A stretch of 64,000 nucleotides of DNA from Lebetimonas natsushimae. Lineage in GTDB: Bacteria; Campylobacterota; Campylobacteria; Campylobacterales; Nautiliaceae. Position numbers and translations under genes: made by a program. Of this stretch, positions 10,538 to 18,748 are shown in pieces. The notes beneath the pieces were generated by a model. It was not told the DNA's origin and did not search any database. It saw nothing but the letters and a program-made list of their open reading frames with translations. The stretch is taken from positions 46,944 through 110,943 of the forward strand of contig NZ_BDME01000007.1 in NCBI RefSeq assembly GCF_002335445.1, given 5' to 3'. Positions within the stretch are counted from its first letter, which is position 1. Each line of letters starts with the position of its first letter.

Positions 10538-11547
10538 TTTTTAATCTTTACTTCGTATATTCCCCCATCTCTAAAAGTAGTGGCAAGTTTTTTAACTTCC
10601 ATTTTAATATTTTTTTCTCTTGCCTTATCTAAAAAGCTATCTAAATGAGTCAAATATTTTTTTCTCTCAAGCACTTCTATAAGCTCTTTAAATCCACTTT
10701 TTAAAATTAAGCTTTTAGCCAGATTAACTTCACCAATTAATGCAAGATACCTCTCAAAAATATGCTCTTCTTTGAATGCTGTAAAATGTAAAATTATGCT
10801 TCTATCTAACTCTTTTTGAGAATAAAAACTTGGCAGAAAATGATAAATCCCGTCTTTAAAATCCATTTCTTTAATTTCAAAAAATTTTAAATCCCTTTTT
10901 TTATAAATAAAAATACCGTTTTCGTTTTTAACCACATTTTCTGCGTCATATTTATCGTGTTTAGCAATAACCCTTACAACCTCAACCCCTGAATCTACTA
11001 AATTATTGAGTTCTTCATAAACATCCCTATCAAACACATCCACAAAAACATCTTCGCTAAAATATCTTTTTTTAGAATAATAAATGGTAACTATAAGCGT
11101 TGAATTATTTTTAGCAGCGTATAAATGAAAAGTATCGGCATCAAACTCAAACACCTCACCTTGATTCATCTCTTTTGGATTATCCACTCTTCCTACTGTT
11201 ACATTTCCTTTCAAAACAAAAATTTTTTCTTTTACTCCTGCAAAATGAGGTTTTGCTATATAGCTAGCGTTTTTTTTAAGATTCATTTTATAACTTTCAA
11301 ACTCCTCATTTTTTTCAATCAGCGTAACACTAACCCCTTCTTCCTTTATCTCCCCTTCACCTACAAGCTCGCCAAAAGGCACTCCCAAAATCTCAGCAAT
11401 AGCCCATATTGTTTTTATAGTAGGATTTGTTTTATTTTCTTCTATTTTAAAAAGAGTAGATTTTGCAATTCCGGCTTTTTTGGCAAGTTCGCTTAAATTT
11501 AGACCTTTGTTTTCTCTAAGAAACTTTATTTTTTCTCCAAGTGTCAT
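10534..11547 (-). CDS. XRE-cupin transcriptional regulator with extra C-terminal region
   Basis: A 337-residue protein. Residues 1-65 form a helix-turn-helix of the XRE type (LSELAKKAGIAKSTLFKIEE), followed by a cupin barrel (about 75-155) with VLKGNVTVG and DTFHLYAAKNNS. This is the HipB/PuuR-like one-component arrangement, usually sensing a small metabolite. About 180 further residues with no recognised domain follow, which is longer than the usual 180-200 residue members. It sits directly upstream of the EamA exporter with a 4-bp overlap, which suggests it regulates that exporter or itself. Confidence 0.8.
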   Translation of the reverse strand: MTLGEKIKFLRENKGLNLSELAKKAGIAKSTLFKIEENKTNPTIKTIWAIAEILGVPFGELVGEGEIKEEGVSVTLIEKNEEFESYKMNLKKNASYIAKPHFAGVKEKIFVLKGNVTVGRVDNPKEMNQGEVFEFDADTFHLYAAKNNSTLIVTIYYSKKRYFSEDVFVDVFDRDVYEELNNLVDSGVEVVRVIAKHDKYDAENVVKNENGIFIYKKRDLKFFEIKEMDFKDGIYHFLPSFYSQKELDRSIILHFTAFKEEHIFERYLALIGEVNLAKSLILKSGFKELIEVLERKKYLTHLDSFLDKAREKNIKMEVKKLATTFRDGGIYEVKIKK

Positions 11548-11571
11548 TTCAATCCTTTTTATTAAACTTAC

Positions 11572-12675
11572 TTATTTAATTCCCAATTTTTTACTATCCT
11601 TTAATTCATAATCATAAAATAAAGAAATCCATTCATACTCCATATAAATGTCATTATCAATTACTTTAATACAATCCTTTTTTAAAGTATAAGTTGAGGG
11701 ATTTATTCCAAAAAATGGTCCAAAAATTGAAATTATTATTTTAGAATTAATTGCATCAATTAAATTATTGCATTTATTGAGCATTTTTAAATAAACTCTT
11801 TTTGCGTTTTTTTCATCATTATCAATTAAATAAAGATTTATTAAAATAGCGCCTAAATTAAAATTATCACTACTTATAGAATGATTATATTTTACTTTTT
11901 CAAGTTCTTTTTTTGCTTTTTCTTTTTCAAAAATCACTTTATAATACAAAGAATTTTTCGGCAGATATTTACAATAATCCAAATGCCTTTTTAAATCTTC
12001 TAAATTTCTCCAATAAATATACATTAAACAAAGCTTTCCTTTTAAATACTCATTATCAAACTTTTCAAGCAGTCCCTCCAGAGTAAATTCTTCAAAACTA
12101 TCTATCTCTTTTTTACTAAACATATCCCATAATGTTATTTTGTAATGTTTAAAAAAATCTCTATCTAAATTTTTCCAATGTTTTTTAGCAAAAGCCTTTT
12201 TATCTTTTACAAAACAATCAAAAAATTTATATCTTTTAGAATTTGCAAGATCAATTAAATCAGGCTTTAAAAATTTAAGTTTGCAACTAGTTATATTCAT
12301 ATCCATCACAATGGATTTTAACACACTTTTTATATGAGATTTTTCATAAATTTTTTTAGCTGTTTCAAAATCACCCTCTTTTAAAGCCTTTTGAAATTTT
12401 TCTTTTTCTCTTAGTTCTTTTAACCTGCATTCTTTTACTATTTGATTAATATCATAAGGAGAAGGTGAGAAATATTTTCCGGTTTTTATAAAACTTACCA
12501 TATCTTTGAATCTATAAAATCTCATACCACAACAAATATAAGATTTAGTTTTAATTTTTTTATCACATATTTCATCATAAGCGGTAATAACTCTGTATTC
12601 ATACTTTTTTGAATTAAATTCAAAATATTTTGCATTTAAAAATAAAAATATAAACATAATTAAAAAAAATTTCAT
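11572..12675 (-). CDS. Exported protein of unknown function
   Basis: A 367-residue protein I do not recognise. The N-terminus MKFFLIMFIFLFLNAKYFEF is a likely signal peptide, so it is probably periplasmic. Several Cys occur (DEICDKK, YICCGMRFY, NITSCKL, KLCLMY), and the middle and C-terminal parts are Lys/Glu-rich helices that resemble TPR or Sel1-like solenoids (KALKEGDFETAKKIYEKS), though no repeat is clear. It is transcribed divergently from the decayed permease and lies 24 bp upstream of the XRE-cupin gene. Confidence 0.55.
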   Translation of the reverse strand: MKFFLIMFIFLFLNAKYFEFNSKKYEYRVITAYDEICDKKIKTKSYICCGMRFYRFKDMVSFIKTGKYFSPSPYDINQIVKECRLKELREKEKFQKALKEGDFETAKKIYEKSHIKSVLKSIVMDMNITSCKLKFLKPDLIDLANSKRYKFFDCFVKDKKAFAKKHWKNLDRDFFKHYKITLWDMFSKKEIDSFEEFTLEGLLEKFDNEYLKGKLCLMYIYWRNLEDLKRHLDYCKYLPKNSLYYKVIFEKEKAKKELEKVKYNHSISSDNFNLGAILINLYLIDNDEKNAKRVYLKMLNKCNNLIDAINSKIIISIFGPFFGINPSTYTLKKDCIKVIDNDIYMEYEWISLFYDYELKDSKKLGIK

Positions 12676-12745
12676 CTATTAACCTTTTTAAAGCCAAAAG
12701 AGTCTCATATAAATTTTTCTGTTTCTTTTAAGAAATTATAACAAA

Positions 12746-12785
12746 ATATTTGTTTCTTATTGACTAACACAAATAAAACAAATAT
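12746..12785. promoter_or_regulatory. Operator-like 10-bp perfect inverted repeat
   Basis: ATATTTGTTT at 12746-12755 and its exact complement AAACAAATAT at 12776-12785, 30 bp centre to centre (about three helical turns). The dyad brackets the -35 element and overlaps the -10 element of the permease promoter, so a dimeric or tetrameric repressor is a plausible reader. Which regulator is unknown; the nearby XRE-cupin protein is one candidate. Confidence 0.5.
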
Positions 12786-12788
12786 AAT
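12760..12788 (+). promoter_or_regulatory. Sigma-70 promoter of the decayed permease
   Basis: TTGACT (12760-12765), a 17-bp spacer and TATAAT (12783-12788) match the sigma-70 consensus in 11 of 12 positions. The predicted start of transcription is about 12795, very close to the ATG at 12806. Confidence 0.7.
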
Positions 12789-12805
12789 TTTAAAAAAGGT
12801 ATTTG

Positions 12806-13934
12806 ATGAATTTAATTCAGGGAATTGCCACAATTATAATCACACTTCTTGGAAGTGAAGTATTTATTGTCCCAGCAATCAGTGCAACATACAGCGGATG
12901 GGCTTCATTATTTGTATGGTTTTTAATGGCATTTATGATTTTACCGGTAGCTTTTGTATTTGGAAAACTTGGAAAAATATATCCAAGTGCAGGAGAAAGT
13001 GCAACATTTGTGGGTGCGGCTTTCGAGAAAAAATTTGAAAAAGCAACATCTTTTTTATACCTCTCCATAATACCTATCGGTCCACCGGTTGTAATAATTA
13101 CTGCGGCATCATACCTTGCAGGAGCATTTGGACAAAAATATCTTATTGATTTTATTGTTTTTGCAACCATAATAATTCTAACATTAAATCTTTTATCACT
13201 AAATATTTCATCAAATATAAATATCTTTATTACATTTACAATAACAGCCATTATCATCTGCTTTTTTATATATGCACTTTTTCAAAATTACCACATCACA
13301 AACCACAAATTACATATCATTAAAACTTTCGCAATTGTGTTTTGGTGTTTTGTAGGAATAGAAGCATTAAGCCATATATCACACGAATTTAAAAAAGAAA
13401 ATGATTTTTTTAAAGCGGTAATTATAGGAATAACAACAGTTGCATTTTTATATATGGCCGTAACTTTTGCGGTTTTGGTATTCAACGCATACGGCAATGA
13501 ATCAAAAAACCTCCGCTCTCTTGTAATAATTGCATCAAAAATCATACCTTATACAGACAAATTAATAGCATTTATCGCTTTTAGCATATGCATAATGGTC
13601 CTGAATTTATATGTTGCAGCTCTCACTCGTCTGGCAACCACTCTGAATATAAGGCTTTAAAAAAGCTCTTTTTATTATTGTGGGAATAATTTTTATTGTT
13701 AGTGTTTTGAAATTTAAACTCAATTTCAAAATAGATCTGCTTATCACCTACGCAAACGGATTTTTGTATTAATCTATTTTTTTAGTTTCGCTGTCGGCAT
13801 TAAAAATTTTAAAAAACAAAATATCTTTTTTTGCCGTTGTTTCAATGAGCTTAATTATATTTACAATAGGATTTGATATGATTTATGCAGCAGTAACTTT
13901 TTTGATATTTATAATTTTACAAAGCAACGACTAA
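12806..13934 (+). pseudogene. Decayed APC-family amino-acid permease (YjeH-like)
   Basis: The first 284 codons (to a stop at 13658-13660) read as an APC transporter: LLGSEVFIVPAISATYSG, GKIYPSAGESATF and VFWCFVGIEALSHIS, with about eight membrane segments. The homology then breaks. After the stop, another frame reads KKALFIIVGIIFIVSVLKFK and ITYANGFLY followed by an in-frame TAA; later sequence LKILKNKISFFAVVSMSLII continues to a final TAA at 13932-13934. At least two frameshifts are needed to restore a normal 380-400 residue permease. The promoter and a good AAAGG site are still intact. The final stop lies in the first bases of the repeat element at 13929. Sequencing error in homopolymers is the main alternative. 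Confidence 0.75.
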
Positions 13935-14114
13935 ATATACACTTCAAAAATAAAAATATTACAGCTCAATGCTTCATTTTGCTAAAGCATCACTCAAATT
14001 TTACTAAAAATTGCAAACGCAAGCGCCCTAACGGGTCAAGTGCAATTTTTTTAACGTAAAAATTTCGTTAACTTCCGCTACGCTGTAATATTTTTACTTT
14101 TCCGTTATTTAGTC
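13929..14114 (-). repeat. Terminal-inverted-repeat element, short copy (copy 1)
   Basis: A 186-bp element. Its ends are exact inverted repeats: GACTAAATA at the left outer edge and TATTTAGTC at the right, followed further in by TAAAAATATTACAGC on each side (15 of 15 matching). The interior shares TTGCAATTTTTAGTAAAATT and TTAACGAAATTTTT-type hairpins with copies at 35009 and 35930, but lacks the roughly 85-bp hairpin-rich middle of those copies. It contains no ORF. Orientation is opposite to the other two copies. Confidence 0.75.
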
Positions 14115-14126
14115 AAAATCTTTTAC

Positions 14127-14150
14127 AAAAAAAGAGGTTTAAAAAACCTC
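14127..14150 (-). terminator. Rho-independent terminator of gltX
   Basis: On the minus strand, GAGGTTTTTTAAACCTC forms a 7-bp stem followed directly by seven T. The gltX stop codon TAA (14139-14141) lies in the stem-loop itself, so coding sequence and terminator overlap. Confidence 0.8.
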
Positions 14151-15524
14151 AAAACTCGCAAGTAATTTGCCTATTCTTTTAATTACCTCTTTTTGTCCTA
14201 AAACACTTAGCATTGCAGCAAGGTCAATTCCTTTGGTATCCCCTACCATTGCAATACGAAGCGGAGGCATAAGTTCTCTAGGTTTAATTTGTTTTTTTTC
14301 TAAAAATTCATGCATTACATCATGCCAGTCTGTTGGAAGTTTTGGATTTTTATCTTCTAAAAACACCACAAATTCCCTTAAGTTGGCTAAAACTTCATCT
14401 TTTAAAAATTTTTTAACCGCTTTTTCATTATATTCGCTTGGGGCATTTAATATTTTTTCAATCTCTAAAGCCATCTCTTTTAGGGTTTTTACCCTCTCTT
14501 TAAGTTCATCTATTAAAATCTCTTTTCTATCATGATTTACTATATCAACTCCAAAATCATCTCTAAGCAGTTTTTCTATTCTTTCATTTGAAGAATTTTT
14601 AATATAATGGCTATTTAACCAATCAAGCTTTTCTTTATTAAACCTACTAGGCGCTTTATTTATATCTTTTGGGTCAAACAGATTTATCATCTCTTCTATA
14701 GAAAAAATTTCCTGGTCCCCATAAGACCATCCAAGACGCACTAAAAAGTTAAGCAAAGCTTCCGGAAGATATCCTTCTCTTTTGTATTCCATTACATCCA
14801 CAGCACCGTCACGCTTGCTCATTTTACCGCCTTTTTCATTATGAATCATAGGCACATGGTAAAATTTAGGCACATCCCAACCAAAAGCTTTATAAATCAA
14901 AATCTGTTTAAATGTATTTCTTAAATGGTCATCACCTCTTATGATATCAGTCATCCCCATTTCATGGTCGTCAATCACCACTACAAAATTATATGTAGGG
15001 GTCCCGTCACTCCTTGCTATAACAAAATCATCAATCTCCTTTGCTTCTACACACTGCAATCCCTTAACACCGTCTTCAAAACAGATTTTACCTTCAAGTG
15101 GTGCTTTAAATCTTATTACATAAGGTTTGTCAAGTTCACCTTTAAAATCTCTGTATTTTCTGATATCAATAGGAGGAGTTTCACCTTTCATTCTTGCATT
15201 TCTGATTGTTTCAAGCTCTTCTTTTGTCAGATAACATTTATAGGCAAGTCCTTTTTCTAAAAGCTCATTTATATATTTTTTATAAATATCAAATCTTTCA
15301 CTCTGAAACACCACCTCATCGTCATAATTTAAATTAACCCAGTGAAATGCTTTAATTATCGCATCAACTGCTTCCTTTTTGTTTCTGCTTAAATCTGTAT
15401 CTTCAATTCTAAGTCTGAATTTTCCATTATTTTTTCTGGCCCAAAGCCAGTTAAATAGTGCAGTCCTAAGTCCTCCGATATGGAGATATCCCGTAGGAGA
15501 TGGCGCAAATCTTGTAACAACCAT
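14139..15524 (-). CDS. gltX: Glutamyl-tRNA synthetase
   Basis: A 461-residue class I synthetase. The HIGH-type motif is in PSPTGYLHIGGLRTALFN near the N-terminus, and the KMSKR signature is in GGKMSKRDGAV near residue 240. It charges tRNA-Glu. Campylobacterota usually carry two GltX copies and no GlnRS, one of them charging tRNA-Gln for later amidation; I cannot tell which paralogue this is. The gene ends in a terminator that overlaps its stop codon. It lies 94 bp downstream of the antiporter gene, with an AT-rich repeat between them. Confidence 0.95.
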   Translation of the reverse strand: MVVTRFAPSPTGYLHIGGLRTALFNWLWARKNNGKFRLRIEDTDLSRNKKEAVDAIIKAFHWVNLNYDDEVVFQSERFDIYKKYINELLEKGLAYKCYLTKEELETIRNARMKGETPPIDIRKYRDFKGELDKPYVIRFKAPLEGKICFEDGVKGLQCVEAKEIDDFVIARSDGTPTYNFVVVIDDHEMGMTDIIRGDDHLRNTFKQILIYKAFGWDVPKFYHVPMIHNEKGGKMSKRDGAVDVMEYKREGYLPEALLNFLVRLGWSYGDQEIFSIEEMINLFDPKDINKAPSRFNKEKLDWLNSHYIKNSSNERIEKLLRDDFGVDIVNHDRKEILIDELKERVKTLKEMALEIEKILNAPSEYNEKAVKKFLKDEVLANLREFVVFLEDKNPKLPTDWHDVMHEFLEKKQIKPRELMPPLRIAMVGDTKGIDLAAMLSVLGQKEVIKRIGKLLASFEVF

Positions 15525-15561
15525 TATTTTCCTTTTTTATGGAATTATACCAACTCTTATT

Positions 15562-15642
15562 AATGGAAAATGTATAATGAAGAATGGAAAATTACAATTA
15601 ATCTTTTTAAATTATCCATTATCCATTTTTCATTATCAATTT
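15562..15642. repeat. Heptad-like AT-rich repeat (GATAATG/AAAAATGG family), inverted pair
   Basis: AATGGAAAATG...GAATGGAAAATTAC on the left faces ATTATCCATTATCCATTTTT CATTATCAATTT on the right, giving an imperfect inverted pair built from the units AATGGAT, AATGAAA and AATTGAT. The right arm forms the last codons and the stop of the antiporter gene. The same units recur at 34403, 34972 and 42888. Confidence 0.6.
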
Positions 15643-16764
15643 ATTCAACATTTTCACCCCAACCATCACAATAATAACCTCAAGTACAGCCGCCACAACA
15701 AGAACATTATACCAATAACTGCTTATTGTATGATTCTGATATGCAAGGGAAGCAACTGCAATCATTAATGTAAGTGGCATTGCAAGAGATATTCCAAAAA
15801 GAATGCTTTTTAATTTTAATATTTTGTAAAAAACAGCTGATGCCAATATCCTTATTAAAATCATTAAAAATACAATTAATAAACTGTCTATCAGCATTTT
15901 AAAAGAAAGAAGTTTTATATCAAGGCTAGATCCTACATGCACAAAAAATATGGTAATCAAAAATCCAAATCCAAAAGGAGAGAGTTTATGTTCAAGTGAT
16001 TTATTGTGTTCAAAAAATGTTTTTAAAAAAACTCCGACAACAAATGCACCCAAAACCACATCTATACCGATTTTATGCAACAGCACAATAACTATGAAAA
16101 ATAGACTTATTGCAATTCTCACATCCTGATGATATTTGTCAATTCCCGGCATTAAATAAAATTTAATCTCAGGAAACCACCAGAAAAGTGTCCTCATTAT
16201 AAAAAACAAGAATACCAGACCTATCAACACCAATACCAAAATGGAAAAATTTATAAAAAATTCAGGGCTTAATCCAAACTCAAAATATCCGCTAAGAAGT
16301 GTTAAAACTATAATGGAAATAACCTCCGCAATAACCCCTACTTTCATGGTAAGTTCAAGCCAATCAGTCTTGCCGATTTCCTGCTGAAGTGATAAAATAA
16401 GCCCTACGGATACTAAAGGAAAAATTACTATAAAAAACTTACTGTAATGAAAAAAATGGACTAAAATAAAACTTAAAATATAAATAAGCAGCAAAAAAAT
16501 AACAGCATATATAAAAACTCTTTTTTCCAGATTAAACATTTCTTTTAAATTAATCTCCATACCGGCTAGAAGCATTAAATATAAAAACCCTGTTTCTGCC
16601 AACAAATTAAAAAGTTCATTTTCAGGCAAAAACCCCATAAACCCAAAAATCGCTCCTAAAATAATTTCAACAGCAGAAATGGGAAAACGAAAAAAGTTAC
16701 TGATAAACGGTGAAAAAAGAAGAATCAGTGAAATTGTGATTATTAAAGTAAATTCAGCATGCAT
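15619..16764 (-). CDS. Kef/CPA2-type cation:proton antiporter
   Basis: A membrane protein of about 381 residues with 11-12 hydrophobic segments, including PISAVEIILGAIFGFMGF near the N-terminus and VVLGAFVVGVFLK, typical of the Na/H exchanger (KefB-like, CPA2) family. No C-terminal TrkA-N/RCK domain is present, so it is the bare membrane unit. I chose the ATG at 16762-16764; a TTG two codons upstream is also possible. It overlaps bioB by about 11 bp. The C-terminus NKLIMKNG and its stop codon are encoded by the dispersed AT-rich repeat, so the natural end may once have been different. Confidence 0.8.
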   Translation of the reverse strand: MHAEFTLIITISLILLFSPFISNFFRFPISAVEIILGAIFGFMGFLPENELFNLLAETGFLYLMLLAGMEINLKEMFNLEKRVFIYAVIFLLLIYILSFILVHFFHYSKFFIVIFPLVSVGLILSLQQEIGKTDWLELTMKVGVIAEVISIIVLTLLSGYFEFGLSPEFFINFSILVLVLIGLVFLFFIMRTLFWWFPEIKFYLMPGIDKYHQDVRIAISLFFIVIVLLHKIGIDVVLGAFVVGVFLKTFFEHNKSLEHKLSPFGFGFLITIFFVHVGSSLDIKLLSFKMLIDSLLIVFLMILIRILASAVFYKILKLKSILFGISLAMPLTLMIAVASLAYQNHTISSYWYNVLVVAAVLEVIIVMVGVKMLNKLIMKNG

Positions 16765-17584
16765 CAGCAATCTCTATATTATAATTTTTTAATATTTCTA
16801 TATCCCTGTCCGGCCTTTCACCTCTTGTAGTCAAATAATCCCCAATTACAATAGAATTTGCCCCGGCTCTAATTCCTTCAATCCAATCTTCACCAAACAC
16901 AATTTCCCTGCCTCCAGCCATCATTACAATAGAATTTGGAAAAGTAGCTCTTATTTTTTTAATAATATTAATGGCAAATTTTTTATTATGTGTAGCTTTT
17001 AAAGGGAGTTTCTCATTTTCTATAAAAAAATTTATAGGTATTCCATCAGGATTTAGCTTTTTTAATGAATTAATTAAACTCTCCCTATCCTTTTCACTCT
17101 CACCCATCCCAAAAATTCCACCCGTGCATAGTTTTAGTCCCACCGATTTTATATTTTCACATGTAATAAATCTTTCATCCCAGCTGTGGGATGAACAGAT
17201 TTGAGGATAAAATTCCTGGCTTGTTTCAAGATTGTGATTATAAATCTTAACACCGCAGTTTTTAAGCTGTATCAAAGCTTCTTTTGTTGCTGTTCCGTTA
17301 CAGGCAATAAGGGTAATATCTACTTCTTTGAGTATTGCTTTACTGGCACGGCATACATATTCAAGTGTTTTATCATCAAGACCTTTCCCGCTTGTTACCA
17401 GACAAAAACCGGCAGCTTTATTTTTTTTTGCAAGTTTTGCTTCATTGACTATAGTTTCAATACTTTTTTCTTTAAACCTTTTTATATCAGCACCCCATCT
17501 GACACTTTGTGTACAAAATTTACAATCCTCCTTGCAGGCCCCGCTTCTGATATTGGAAATTGCACATAAAAATACTTTATTCAT
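16754..17584 (-). CDS. bioB: Biotin synthase
   Basis: A 276-residue radical-SAM enzyme that inserts sulfur into dethiobiotin. The [4Fe-4S] SAM cluster motif is CKEDCKFCTQ (CxxxCxxC) close to the N-terminus, preceded by AISNIRSGA. Further BioB features are TLIACNGT, VKIYNHNLETS, CTGGIFGMGE and VMMAGGRE. It is shorter than E. coli BioB (346) but this short form is usual in epsilonproteobacteria. AGAAGG precedes the ATG. It is divergent from tRNA-Lys by 31 bp and overlaps the antiporter gene downstream. A BioF-like gene lies at 6701. Confidence 0.93.
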   Translation of the reverse strand: MNKVFLCAISNIRSGACKEDCKFCTQSVRWGADIKRFKEKSIETIVNEAKLAKKNKAAGFCLVTSGKGLDDKTLEYVCRASKAILKEVDITLIACNGTATKEALIQLKNCGVKIYNHNLETSQEFYPQICSSHSWDERFITCENIKSVGLKLCTGGIFGMGESEKDRESLINSLKKLNPDGIPINFFIENEKLPLKATHNKKFAINIIKKIRATFPNSIVMMAGGREIVFGEDWIEGIRAGANSIVIGDYLTTRGERPDRDIEILKNYNIEIADAC

Positions 17585-17600
17585 AAACCTTCTTTTTTGA

Positions 17601-17606
17601 TATAAT
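17601..17606 (+). promoter_or_regulatory. -10 element of tRNA-Lys
   Basis: TATAAT preceded by TGA, an extended -10 (TGATATAAT), ten bases before the tRNA 5' end. No good -35 is seen. The same TG-N-TATAAT form recurs at many promoters in this window. Confidence 0.55.
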
Positions 17607-17615
17607 TATACCAAA

Positions 17616-17688
17616 GACCCGTTAGCTCAACTGGCAGAGCATCGGACTCTTAATCCGAGGGTTGTGGGTTCGACTCCCACACGGGTCA
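17616..17688 (+). tRNA. tRNA-Lys (anticodon CUU)
   Basis: Seven-bp acceptor GACCCGT/ACGGGTC, D-arm AGCTCAACTGGCAGAGC, anticodon stem TCGGA/TCCGA with loop CTCTTAA (anticodon CTT), and T-arm GTGGGTTCGACTCCCAC; discriminator A at 17688. CCA is not encoded. The 3' end coincides with the stop codon of the convergent DUF389 gene (TCA at 17686-17688 is TGA on the minus strand). Confidence 0.95.
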
Positions 17689-18711
17689 CTTTTTTAAATA
17701 ATATATATTACTCTCCTGAAACAGTCTTTTTTTTACTAAAATTTTCTTTTCTGCAAAAATAGCAAATATCAAAATAACAATTAATATCATCCATAAAATT
17801 ATGGCTTTTATCCTATGCTCTTTTGCCTTTTTTTCTTCCCACCATTTTCTAGGTTTAACCCCCTGAAACAAAAAAGTTAAAACACCGGCGAGATTTAAAC
17901 TTGCAAAGTTCGCCAAAAACAGTAAAAAACTTCCAGTTGCATATAATAAAAAACCATTAGAAACCAAAAGTCCTGTATTTACAAGAGGCGGTAAAAGCGA
18001 AATTGCTACCATTACACCCACAAGCCCCATCATCTGACCCGTGGTAAAAGCCAAAGTCCCGGCAATTCCTGATGCAAAAGCTATAATCAAATCAGGATAA
18101 TTTACAGCAATTCTGCTTTTTATTTCAAAATTATTTACATCAATATGTAAAAAAAATCCGAGTGCCATCGATAAAAGCAAAGCTATAATGCACCCGATTA
18201 AAAACGCCATAACACCTTTTTTTTCAAGTTCTATATCCCCCAAAACGGTTGCAAAAGAGACTGCAATATTCGGAGCAAGCAGAGGGGCTATAACCATTGC
18301 CCCGATTATAATCGTACCGCTGTTTTTATACAAACCGAAGGCCGCAATTATGGTTGAGAGAATAATCATAGTTATAAAAATATAATTAATTTCTATTGAT
18401 GAAACAATAGCGTTATAAAGTTCAGGAATACTGACCCTTATATGCTTTGTTTTTGAAGTCTCTTCAGAGAGTGGCACTGTTGTTTTAACATCAATGCTTA
18501 CAATTCTGAATCTTTCATCTTTTGAAAATTTTCTTGAAAGTTTATTGATAAGCTCTTCAGAAAGCGTGGCATCCACCAAAATTTTAAAAATAACCTTATT
18601 CTCAAAAATTTCTTCCCGCCAAAAATCAACAACAGTTTCTTTAGAAAGCAAATTTTGAATATCTTCTTTTTTTTCTTTAGGTAAAACCGCTTCTATTAAC
18701 CTTAATTCCAT
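17686..18711 (-). CDS. DUF389 / TIGR00341-family membrane protein
   Basis: A 341-residue protein. An N-terminal soluble alpha-beta domain (1-100) is followed by DUF389: about six membrane segments including GLYKNSGTIIIGAMVIAPLL and the stretch ISLLPPLVNTGLLVSNG. Family members are annotated as conserved hydrophobic proteins of unknown function. The stop codon is provided by the last three bases of the convergent tRNA-Lys gene, so the two cannot diverge independently. A promoter with TG-C-TATAAT lies just upstream (18740-18748). Confidence 0.8.
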   Translation of the reverse strand: MELRLIEAVLPKEKKEDIQNLLSKETVVDFWREEIFENKVIFKILVDATLSEELINKLSRKFSKDERFRIVSIDVKTTVPLSEETSKTKHIRVSIPELYNAIVSSIEINYIFITMIILSTIIAAFGLYKNSGTIIIGAMVIAPLLAPNIAVSFATVLGDIELEKKGVMAFLIGCIIALLLSMALGFFLHIDVNNFEIKSRIAVNYPDLIIAFASGIAGTLAFTTGQMMGLVGVMVAISLLPPLVNTGLLVSNGFLLYATGSFLLFLANFASLNLAGVLTFLFQGVKPRKWWEEKKAKEHRIKAIILWMILIVILIFAIFAEKKILVKKRLFQESNIYYLKK

Positions 18712-18739
18712 AATTTTTCTTTTTAATTATTTTTAATTA

Positions 18740-18748
18740 ATTATAGCA
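18740..18748 (-). promoter_or_regulatory. Extended -10 promoter of the DUF389 gene
   Basis: TGCTATAAT on the minus strand, between the HNH gene stop and the DUF389 start. No clear -35. Confidence 0.45.
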
